NCBI RefSeq assembly: GCF_000420025.1
Contig: NZ_ATUD01000011.1
Location: 62,001 to 126,000, forward strand
Length of the DNA stretch: 64,000 nt
From: Patulibacter americanus DSM 16676
GTDB taxonomy: Bacteria > Actinomycetota > Thermoleophilia > Solirubrobacterales > Solirubrobacteraceae
Reading direction: 5' to 3'
Below, piece by piece: positions 8,301 to 14,480 of this stretch. Under the pieces are notes generated by a model, which was given only the letters and a program-made list of their open reading frames with translations, was not told the DNA's origin and made no database searches. The position numbers and the translations under genes were made by a program. Numbering within the stretch: position 1 is the stretch's first letter; each line of letters begins with the position of its first letter.

Positions 8301-10340
8301 GCCCGTCACGCACTCGAGGTCGCCGTCCCGCGTGCACGCGATGTCCAGGGGCGTCGCCTCCCGGGGCAGCCTCTCGGCGTGCACGGCCGCGCCCGGGCCG
8401 TCGGCGAGCCGGGACTGCGTACGGGGATCGATGTGGCCCGTCGTCAGAATCCCGCCGCTGCCGATGGCGATCAGCAGGTCGGCCCGCGGCCAGACGACGG
8501 CGCGCACGGGCGGCAGCTCGTCCGACAACGGGTCGGAGTTGTCGCGGGTCGAGCGGAGGTCGTCGACCCGGCGGTTGGGCGACCGCCAGCCCTTGCCGGG
8601 CTCGTGCAACGCGGACTCGCCGCTGCGGGTGAACGCCAGCAGGGTCCCGTCGCCGTCCGGCGACGGCGCGGCGGTCACGACGGGCTGGGTGTGCAGCCCC
8701 GGGCGGCGCTCCCGATCCTCCTCCGCGGACGTCTCGGGCGCCGCCACGCCGACCGCCATGGTGCCCCCGGTGAAGCCCCGGCCGTCGGCGGAGAACGCGA
8801 TCGCCTGCGTGGTGCTCGTGCCGTCCTCGCCGATGCCGTCACGCAGGGCGAAGCGCTCGCCGGTCAGCTGGGCGTAGCCGCCCTGGCGCTGCGCGTCGCG
8901 GCGGGGCGCCTCGTCGGGCACGCCCGTGTCGACGGGCGACGAGACGATCCGGCCGCCGAAGGGGGCGTCCGGGCCCGCTGGGAACGCGAGGGAGCGGTAG
9001 CCCCGCTCGCCGCGGGGGAGCTCCAGGCCGAGACGGCGGTCGCACCGGGCGGCGGGCACGTCGCACCAGCTGCCGTCCACCGCGACCTCGTCGGGTGCCG
9101 ACGCGCCGCCGGCGCCGGGCTCCACCCGCAGGTGCAGCGTGGCGTCGGACCGACGGCCCGCGGCCGTCACGCCCAGGTCGATCCAGAGGCCGTCCGTCGT
9201 CGCCGTGAGCGGGTCGGCCGGCGGGGCGGACACCGTGACCGCCGAGACGCCGTCGGGACGGCCCTCGCCGCCGAGCAGGGGGTGCGGTGCGACGTCCGCC
9301 GGCACCCAGTGCATGCGGCGCTCGCCGGCGGGCGGGTCCGTGGGGTCGTCCGGGTCGGGGTCCGGCGCGGGGGTCGGGGCGGTCGTCGTGCCCGTGCCCG
9401 TCGGGTCGTCCGGATCGGCGGGGTCGGCCGGGTTCGGCGGGGGCGTCGGCGTGGTGTCCGTGTCGGTGCCCGGCGGCGGCGTCGGCGCGGTGGTCGTGTC
9501 CGTGCCCGGCGGGGGCGTCGGCGCCGTCGTGGTGTCGGTGCCCGGCGGGGGCGTGGGCGCCGTGGTCGTGCCGGTGCCGCCGCCGGGCGCGGGAACGGGG
9601 CGGCGCTGGAGCAGCACGAGGTCGTCGCCGGAACGGGCCAGGAGCCACGCCTGCTTCCCCGACGCCGCCGCCAGGCCGACGGGCCGCAGCGGGCCGGTCG
9701 TCACGTCCGGCGCGTCGATCGGCTCGCGGGTCCAGCCGTCGGCGCCCAGACGCAGGACGGCGGTGCCCGTGCCGTCGCCGTCGGTGGGGGCGATCAGCGT
9801 GCCGGCGTCCGGGTCGTCGCCGCCGAGTACCGCGAGCAGGGCGCGCGCGGTCGGCCGGGTGGCGTCGGGCACGAGTCGCTCGCCGCCCTGCAGCGCCGCG
9901 CCGGGAACGGGGGCCGCCACGAACGCCCCTCCCGGATCGCGCGTCAGCAGCGTGGCGTCGGCCGCGGGATCGGCGTCGGACAGCAGCACGGCGGCGCGGC
10001 CGTCCGGGGCCGTCTCGCCCGCGTGCTGCGGCGCACCCACGCCGACGGGCGGGCTGCCGACGGGCGGGCCGCCGCCGGGAAGCCGGTCGGCCGTCCACCC
10101 GCCGCCGGGCGCGCGCCGCAGCACGACGGTCTTCCCGCCGGCCTGGCCGAGCGCCCAGGCGCGCGCCCCGTCCGCCGTGGCCTCGACGCCGAAGGGCACG
10201 AGCGTGGTCGCGACACCGGGGACCTCGGGCCGCGTGCGCCAGGTCTGCGGGGCCTCGGGCGCGGGGTCCTGCGCGAGGGCGAACGTCGCCCCGCCCGCCA
10301 CGGCCGTCAGAGCGACGGCGATGAGGGCCCGGCGGGTCAT
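5334..10340 (-). CDS. Giant cell-surface protein with beta-propeller-like, phosphoesterase-like and Ig-like parts
   Basis: A 1668-residue exported protein. Residues 1-23 form a signal peptide. A long WD/kelch-like region of short repeats of the AFSADGRGF and VWATDRLP type suggests beta-propeller blades. About residues 252-299 carry four 12-residue Thr/Pro repeats (TTTAPTPPPGTD). From about residue 980 a region with AIGGHPACLDRC and LPGPGDL resembles a metallophosphoesterase but lacks the full set of metal motifs. About 1300-1445 looks like a bacterial Ig-like fold (GLGTTTVTL). After a Pro-rich stalk, a C-terminal helix at about 1630-1652 with a basic tail should anchor it. Its ATG overlaps the ftsH stop (ATGA). 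I recall similar proteins in Solirubrobacterales but no known role. Confidence 0.8.
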   Translation of the reverse strand: MTRRALIAVALTAVAGGATFALAQDPAPEAPQTWRTRPEVPGVATTLVPFGVEATADGARAWALGQAGGKTVVLRRAPGGGWTADRLPGGGPPVGSPPVGVGAPQHAGETAPDGRAAVLLSDADPAADATLLTRDPGGAFVAAPVPGAALQGGERLVPDATRPTARALLAVLGGDDPDAGTLIAPTDGDGTGTAVLRLGADGWTREPIDAPDVTTGPLRPVGLAAASGKQAWLLARSGDDLVLLQRRPVPAPGGGTGTTTAPTPPPGTDTTTAPTPPPGTDTTTAPTPPPGTDTDTTPTPPPNPADPADPDDPTGTGTTTAPTPAPDPDPDDPTDPPAGERRMHWVPADVAPHPLLGGEGRPDGVSAVTVSAPPADPLTATTDGLWIDLGVTAAGRRSDATLHLRVEPGAGGASAPDEVAVDGSWCDVPAARCDRRLGLELPRGERGYRSLAFPAGPDAPFGGRIVSSPVDTGVPDEAPRRDAQRQGGYAQLTGERFALRDGIGEDGTSTTQAIAFSADGRGFTGGTMAVGVAAPETSAEEDRERRPGLHTQPVVTAAPSPDGDGTLLAFTRSGESALHEPGKGWRSPNRRVDDLRSTRDNSDPLSDELPPVRAVVWPRADLLIAIGSGGILTTGHIDPRTQSRLADGPGAAVHAERLPREATPLDIACTRDGDLECVTGGRAGLLLRGDAEVWATDRLPGAAADAEITGVAYDGRVAVVATSAGLFRHAGDGQWVRDEDLGARMAAAGQEPGVDVVATEPGGGTVVDGLWVRDAPTAPWRPTSAPLETHPVAIAAVRDPDGRVRTLVTGTPARTPLPTPFPPSPVPAPGSDDGGSGAPGGGGEAGGDEPGDEDPDAGSGESENSADDEESTPVPTDPSPVDPVTLRETADGWVDVDRASYQPSGGRDLPATTVGTRVLAVDAAGTGWALGGVAGDEPDEDPRKRVVMTTTSFERLVRGLPAPAPPEEGEEQPASGPDAEVPVAAGIVRLAIGGHPACLDRCTGGARQGVTPDVHLEQAVRRVSEMRRSGAGPAALVVGGGRASVGGEPLDEAGARRYRELLAGDGTPTFALPGPGDLQGGGPQAFSAAFATAAAPVGTGAPQDGITVDPALAPPPGPGGAPTRFTFDVSASAGRVRVLAIDNAAGRLEGGPDGPQAAWIRRVLDDARAGAVPVVAVGSASLVQGTVAALADDAAFEVALLAGRASAYVATAGSDDPEPRRFGGETARTVVRDPGSGEELPVLQSSTLGYGVTFAAYFGEDGELSGPDYLRQRAAALLTLDVDVSLRDPTTNVAPVEPRTEPLLGPVLFGAEERVTLGSATPIGANATDPAQHRHLVPAPGDRPRVATALRMGFLPSNSCGMWTEDCDTNVRDATRFSSSDESVGRFVAVARFEEAGPTIVTDDAGRPVDNPQLGVFCPVGLGTTTVTLRTMGREVRHTITVVPLDTPGLPDSEPDAKPPPRGTCGFGTRYGTPPTVPSPDGDAAPVEPQAPGVPSGPSSPGLVKTPLLPAPGAPVVASPPAPAPTPAPSTPPTVTPPPALAPVVPGPAADPTAPPVSPAAKAPSPPAPPPPTGHAQVPQTGSAPQAQGQVQTQVQGQLQPAVRAAEQDRREEAFEGDHAAAAYGRPASPLPWEIGGAVAVLLLVAGGGVAAGRLRRGAAPAYERHRR
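9445..9588. repeat. Four 36-bp coding tandem repeats
   Basis: Four in-frame 36-bp units (9445-9480, 9481-9516, 9517-9552, 9553-9588) encode the Thr/Pro-rich 12-residue repeats of the giant surface protein. The units differ at several third positions, and the repeat number could vary between strains. Confidence 0.75.
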
Positions 10341-12292
10341 CGCCCGGTGCCCGGCCCGTCGTCCCGGGGCCCAGTGGTCCCGTCGCGGTACGAGGCGGAC
10401 CCGGCCTCGCCCTCGATCGTCACGCGTTCGAGGTGCGCCGCGAGGGCGTCGTCGCCGAGCGTCTCGTGCTCCACGAGGTCGTCGGCGACCGCGCGGACGA
10501 CGTCCCAGTTGGCCTCGAGCGTCCGGCGGGCCCGCTCCTGCGCCGTCTCGACGATCGCGCGGGTCTCCGTGTCGATGCGCTCCAGCGTGCCCGGCCCCAC
10601 GCTGCCGAGCTCCTGCAGCCCGCCACCGAGGAAGACCTGCGCGCTGCGCTCGCCGATCGTCACGGGCCCGAGCGGCGACATGCCGAAGGACGTGACCATG
10701 GACCGCGCGAGCTGGGTGGCGGTGTGGAGGTCGTCGTTGACGGCCGTGGAGAGCTCGCCGAACGCGTAGAGCTCGGCCGCCGCGCCGGCCATCGCGACGG
10801 TCAGCCGGCGGTCCAGGTCGCTCTGGCGGAGCACCCGCCGGTCGCCGTCCGCGTGGACCGTGGTGCGTCCCAGCCGCCGGCCGCGCGCGACGATCGACAG
10901 GCCGTGGATCGCGTCGGCGTCGCCGTGCGCGGCGGCCACGACGGCGTGGGCGGCCTCGTGGACGGCGATCGTCTCGAGCTCGTCCTCCGAGAGCACGTGG
11001 CTCGTGTTGCGCGGCCCGCCGACGACCCGCTGGATCGCCTCGTCGAAGTCGTCCACGCCGATGTGGTCCTGGCCCGCGCGGGCGCTGAGCAACGCCGCCT
11101 CGTTGACCACGTTCTCGAGCTCCGCGCCCGTGAACCCGGGACAGCGGCGGGCGATCGCCGCGGCGTCGACGTCGTCGTCGATCGGGCGGCCGCGCAGGTA
11201 GAGCCCGAGGATCGCCGTGCGGCCCATGACGTCGGGGGCGTCGACGGTGACCTGGCGGTCGAAGCGGCCGGGACGCACGAGCGCGGGGTCGAGCACGTCG
11301 GGACGGTTCGTCGCCGCGAGGACGATGAGCCCGCCCCCGGCGTCGAAACCGTCCATCTCGACGAGCAGCTGGTTCAGCGTCTGCTCGCGCTCGTCGTTGC
11401 CCTGCCCGACCCCGGCGCCGCGCTTGCGGCCCACGGCGTCGAGCTCGTCGATGAAGACGATGGCGGGCGCCGCGGCGCGGGCCTGCGCGAAGAGGTCCCG
11501 GATGCGCGCGGCGCCGACGCCGACGAGCGACTCGACGAACTCGGCGCCGGAGACGGAGAAGAACGCCGCGTCGGCCTCGCCCGCCGTGGCCCGCGCCAGC
11601 AGCGTCTTGCCCGTGCCGGGCGGGCCGACGAGCAGGGCGCCCTTCGGCGCGCGCGCCCCCAGCGCCGCGTAGCGCTCGGGGTTCTTGAGCAGGTCGCACA
11701 GCTCGCGCAGCTCCGCCACGGCCGTCCCCGCCCCGGCGACGTCGCCGAAGGACGGCCCGCGCGGCCGGTCCTTCCCCGAAGCCGTCCCCTTCCCACGCCA
11801 GCGCGAGAACCCGCCGACGCCGCCGGACGCATCCGCCTGCTGGCTCAGGCGCATGAAGAGCGAGAACAGCGCGACGAGGATGAGGATCGGCAGCAGCACC
11901 TGCACGACGAGCCGCCGTGCCTGCTTGCCGCCCTGGTTGTCGACGGAGACGACGGCGCCCTTCTCCCCGGCCCGCACGAGCAGCCGGTCGCCGAGGGTCC
12001 CCGCCGCGGGGTAGCCCGTCCACCCGCGCCGGCCGTCGCGCAGCGTCACGAGCAGGCGGTGGTCGTAGTCGAGCTGCCGCACCCGCGTGACCTGCCCCTG
12101 CTCCACGAGCTTCGAGAGCCCGGAGTAGGAGAGCTTCGCCCCGGAGCTACCCGGCTGCGTCGAGCCCAGCAGCGCCAGGAACACGATCAGCAGGACGACG
12201 GCCAGCCCGCCGAAGAGCGCGGCCAGCGGGTCGACCTGCGGGCGGGGGAACCGGGGCGAGCCCGCGCGCGGCGGCCGGGCGGTCCTGCTCAT
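10337..12292 (-). CDS. ftsH: ATP-dependent zinc metalloprotease FtsH
   Basis: This 651-residue membrane AAA protease degrades misassembled membrane proteins and short-lived regulators. Two transmembrane helices (about residues 23-43 and 125-145) flank a small external domain. The AAA module has Walker A GPPGTGKT near 218-225, Walker [12 protein letters not shown], and the second region of homology [12 protein letters not shown]. The zinc site is HEAAH near 447-451, with the Asp of NDDLHTAT as third ligand. Length matches the family. The ATG at 12290-12292 is preferred because the frame upstream runs through a terminator and tRNA-Phe. The gene is translationally coupled to the giant surface protein, which could be a partner or substrate. 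Confidence 0.95.
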   Translation of the reverse strand: MSRTARPPRAGSPRFPRPQVDPLAALFGGLAVVLLIVFLALLGSTQPGSSGAKLSYSGLSKLVEQGQVTRVRQLDYDHRLLVTLRDGRRGWTGYPAAGTLGDRLLVRAGEKGAVVSVDNQGGKQARRLVVQVLLPILILVALFSLFMRLSQQADASGGVGGFSRWRGKGTASGKDRPRGPSFGDVAGAGTAVAELRELCDLLKNPERYAALGARAPKGALLVGPPGTGKTLLARATAGEADAAFFSVSGAEFVESLVGVGAARIRDLFAQARAAAPAIVFIDELDAVGRKRGAGVGQGNDEREQTLNQLLVEMDGFDAGGGLIVLAATNRPDVLDPALVRPGRFDRQVTVDAPDVMGRTAILGLYLRGRPIDDDVDAAAIARRCPGFTGAELENVVNEAALLSARAGQDHIGVDDFDEAIQRVVGGPRNTSHVLSEDELETIAVHEAAHAVVAAAHGDADAIHGLSIVARGRRLGRTTVHADGDRRVLRQSDLDRRLTVAMAGAAAELYAFGELSTAVNDDLHTATQLARSMVTSFGMSPLGPVTIGERSAQVFLGGGLQELGSVGPGTLERIDTETRAIVETAQERARRTLEANWDVVRAVADDLVEHETLGDDALAAHLERVTIEGEAGSASYRDGTTGPRDDGPGTGR

Positions 12293-12460
12293 CGCCGGGA
12301 AGCGGCGGTCGCCGGGCGGAAGAGGGCAGGGGTGTCGGCAGCGCGCGTACGGGTGACGCGACGCATGGCCCGGGACGGCGCACGCATGGAGGCCCACGGT
12401 AGTGCACGGGGGCGGGGATGACGAGCGCGTCGCAGGATCGACACAGCCCCCGGAAAGACC

Positions 12461-12485
12461 GAAGGCCCCGCGATGCGGGGCCTTC
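12461..12485 (-). terminator. Terminator of tRNA-Phe
   Basis: A perfect 11-bp stem (GAAGGCCCCGC) with a 3-nt loop lies 5 nt beyond the tRNA 3' end. On the minus strand it is followed by a T-rich CGGTCTTTCC. It separates the tRNA from ftsH. Confidence 0.8.
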
Positions 12486-12490
12486 GAGGA

Positions 12491-12563
12491 TGGCGAGACC
12501 CGGACTCGAACCGGGGACACCACGATTTTCAGTCGTGTGCTCTACCAACTGAGCTATCCCGCC
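12491..12563 (-). tRNA. tRNA-Phe (anticodon GAA)
   Basis: On the minus strand the 73-nt sequence folds as a cloverleaf: acceptor GGCGGGA with TCTCGCC, D-arm GCTC/GAGC, anticodon stem CACGA/TCGTG with loop CTGAAAA (anticodon GAA), and T-arm CCCGG-TTCGAGT-CCGGG. The discriminator is A and CCA is not encoded. I searched the flanks for an integrated element and saw none. Confidence 0.97.
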
Positions 12564-12603
12564 AGGGCAGGCAGGTCAGAGTACCGAATGGCCCCCCTCG
12601 CGC

Positions 12604-12660
12604 GCCGTGCCGTCAGGTGTCCGCCGCCCCTCCCGGACGACGGACACCTCACGGCACGGC
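12604..12660. terminator. Long inverted repeat between the M23 peptidase gene and tRNA-Phe
   Basis: Two 20-bp arms (12604-12623 and 12641-12660) are complementary except for one position, with a 17-nt loop. The repeat begins 5 nt after the M23 peptidase stop codon, so the simplest reading is a strong terminator. Confidence 0.6.
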
Positions 12661-12664
12661 CGGT

Positions 12665-13747
12665 TCAGCCGGTGCAGCCGTTGGGCAGACGGGAGAGGAG
12701 GGGGAGCGGGTCGACGGCGTCGTCCCGGTGGGCGTCCCACGGGATCGGCCGCATCTCGAAGTGCAGGTGCGGCTCGTAGTCGCCGCCCGTATTGCCCGCG
12801 TTGGCGACCGTCTGGCCCGCGGCGACGCGCTCGCCCGGCTGCACGAGGATCGAGCCGGTCTTCAGGTGCAGGTAGCCGTAGGCGGTGCCGTCGTCACCGT
12901 CGAAGACGATCGTCCAGCCGCCGCCGCTGCCGTCGAACCAGACCCGGCTGACCGTGCCGCTCGTGACCGCGACGACGGGCGGGAAGCCGTCGAACGTGCC
13001 GATGTCGTGCCCGTTGTGGGCGCGGCCCCCGCCGCGGCCGGCGTGGAAGCGCTGGCCGTGGCTCGAGCGGAAGTTGCAGGCGCCCAGGACGGGGAAGACG
13101 TAGCCGCCGGCGCCCTGGGGGACCGGAGCCGGGGCGGCCGGGCGGGGCGCCGCGGGGGCCTCGACCTTCAGGGTCCGCGCGGTCGCGGAGGACTTGCGCC
13201 CGGTCTGGTCGCGGACCAGGACTCGCAGGCGGTACGAGCCGGGCTTGCCGGCGAGGCGCGGGGTGACCTGCTGGGAGACCTCGGCGCCGGAGCGGACGAC
13301 CCCGAAGGACTGGCGCAGGACGACGCGACTCGTCGCTCGGTCCTCGACGCGCACCTGCACGCGGGCGGCGGTGACCTGCGGCGCGTCGATGCGGATGGCG
13401 ATCTTCGGCGCGGCGGTCCCCGTCGTCCAGGTCGGGGCGCTGAGGGCGAAGCGCCCGACGACGGCGCGGACCCGGGCCGGTGCGTCGGGGACGACGGGCG
13501 GGACGGTGGGGGTGCCCTCCGGGTTCGCCGTCCGCGGCAGGCTGGCCGTCCGGGCGGTGAGACCGCCGGTCGGGGCGGCGGAGGGAGCGGAGGACTGCGT
13601 CGTCGGCGTCGGTGTCTCGGCCCCGAGGGCTGGAGAGGCACCGACGCCGGCGGCGCACGACAGGGTCACGGCGGCAAGAAGGACCGCTGTCGTCTTCACG
13701 GACCGGGTGCTGGGCACTGCGGTCTGTGGCTGGGTTGCCCGCGACAT
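12665..13747 (-). CDS. Secreted M23-family metallopeptidase (LytM-like)
   Basis: This 360-residue exported protein has a C-terminal M23 (LytM) zinc peptidase domain that cuts peptidoglycan cross-bridges or activates other hydrolases. The zinc ligands are in HNGHDIG and HLHFE, with the usual AVTSGTVSRVWFDGSGGGW core between them. The N-terminal half holds a signal peptide (KTTAVLLAAVTLSCAAG), a Thr/Pro-rich linker and an Ig-like domain (about 90-200). The start is uncertain: ATG at 13745-13747 is given, a GTG at 13697-13699 directly before the signal peptide is also attractive, and a GTG at 13814-13816 is possible. The upstream region contains a palindromic repeat cluster. Confidence 0.88.
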   Translation of the reverse strand: MSRATQPQTAVPSTRSVKTTAVLLAAVTLSCAAGVGASPALGAETPTPTTQSSAPSAAPTGGLTARTASLPRTANPEGTPTVPPVVPDAPARVRAVVGRFALSAPTWTTGTAAPKIAIRIDAPQVTAARVQVRVEDRATSRVVLRQSFGVVRSGAEVSQQVTPRLAGKPGSYRLRVLVRDQTGRKSSATARTLKVEAPAAPRPAAPAPVPQGAGGYVFPVLGACNFRSSHGQRFHAGRGGGRAHNGHDIGTFDGFPPVVAVTSGTVSRVWFDGSGGGWTIVFDGDDGTAYGYLHLKTGSILVQPGERVAAGQTVANAGNTGGDYEPHLHFEMRPIPWDAHRDDAVDPLPLLSRLPNGCTG

Positions 13748-13790
13748 GGCCCGGAGGACTGTGGCGGCTGAAGCCCGGCGGATTCCCCGT

Positions 13791-13855
13791 CTGGAGGTTC
13801 GGTGCAGCTTTGGCACGGCCCGGGGGCCGCGAACCTGCAGGTTCGGTGCAGGTTC
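13791..13855. promoter_or_regulatory. Palindrome and repeats upstream of the M23 peptidase gene
   Basis: A perfect 14-bp palindrome GAACCTGCAGGTTC (13831-13844) overlaps two copies of an 18-bp element reading CTGSAGGTTCGGTGCAGS (13791-13808 and 13835-13852), with a third partial GCAGGTTC ending at 13855. This could be an operator array or part of a structured 5' leader of the peptidase mRNA. Confidence 0.45.
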
Positions 13856-13979
13856 CCCCGTTACTGCACGCGATCCACCGCCGCGGCGGCGCCTGGGCCG
13901 TTCGGCGGAGGCGCCGGAATGCCGTCGACGGACCGCTCCGCCCGCCGCGCGGGGCCGGGAATCCCCAGCCCCGTCCGCC

Positions 13980-14471
13980 TCAGGCCGCGGCGCGAGGCCG
14001 CGACCAGATGTCGTTGCAGGCCTCGCAGGTCTCCGGCGGGATCACGCCCGCGCGCATGAGGACCGCGAACACCTTGCAGCCGACGCAGAGGCCGAGGACG
14101 GACTCCAGGGTGGCGAAGAGGACCATCACGCCGAGCAGGACCTGCGCGAAGAGGTCCCAGCCCAGCGCGAGCCCGCCGATCGCCGCCGCGGTGGTGACGA
14201 CGGCGCCGATGGCCTGGGCGAACCGCTTCGGCGGCCCGGGCGTGGGGCGCTTCTCGCCCAGCCGGGGCGCCACGACGTTCATGGCGACCCACCCGAGCGG
14301 GCTGAACCGTGGCCCGGCCAGGGCGCGGGCGATGAATCCGTAGGCCAGGGGCACGAGCAGCCAGTGCCAGCCCGTCAAGAGCGCCACGAGGCAGGTGATC
14401 GCGACGACCGCGGCCACCGTGCGGGCGGCCTTCTCGTTCACCGGGTTCGGGAAGGCCGGGAGACGCGCCAT
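13980..14471 (-). CDS. DUF4395 membrane protein
   Basis: This 163-residue protein matches DUF4395: it opens with PNPVNEKAARTVAAVVA, has about four membrane helices (residues 18-36, 38-52, 85-103, 108-128), the FSPLGWVAMNVVAP loop, and a Cys pair LCVGCKVF near the last helix. A further CEACN pair is near the C-terminus. Paired cysteines next to a membrane helix suggest a redox or metal role, as DUF4395 proteins are often found near thioredoxin-like genes, but no such neighbour is present here. A TAGGAT box 6 nt before the ATG on the coding strand suggests a leaderless mRNA. Confidence 0.85.
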   Translation of the reverse strand: MARLPAFPNPVNEKAARTVAAVVAITCLVALLTGWHWLLVPLAYGFIARALAGPRFSPLGWVAMNVVAPRLGEKRPTPGPPKRFAQAIGAVVTTAAAIGGLALGWDLFAQVLLGVMVLFATLESVLGLCVGCKVFAVLMRAGVIPPETCEACNDIWSRPRAAA

Positions 14472-14480
14472 GGGCCGATC

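Noticed and set aside
9445-9588. CRISPR array
   Set aside because: The 36-bp units are contiguous without spacers, in frame, and encode Thr/Pro repeats of a surface protein.
5343-10769. A very long open frame (about 1800 codons) on the plus strand opposite the giant surface protein and ftsH
   Set aside because: The translation is Arg/Gly/Pro-rich without domains, typical of antisense frames in DNA with high GC at third positions. The minus-strand proteins have clear signal peptides and motifs.
12491-12563. tRNA-Phe as an integration site of a mobile element
   Set aside because: No integrase, no repeated tRNA 3' end and no foreign genes lie next to it.
13748-13979. c-di-AMP (ydaO-type) riboswitch before the M23 peptidase gene
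   Set aside because: On the coding strand a GGGGGAACC piece resembles part of the motif, but the other conserved blocks are not found in order. Kept only as an unassigned repeat cluster.
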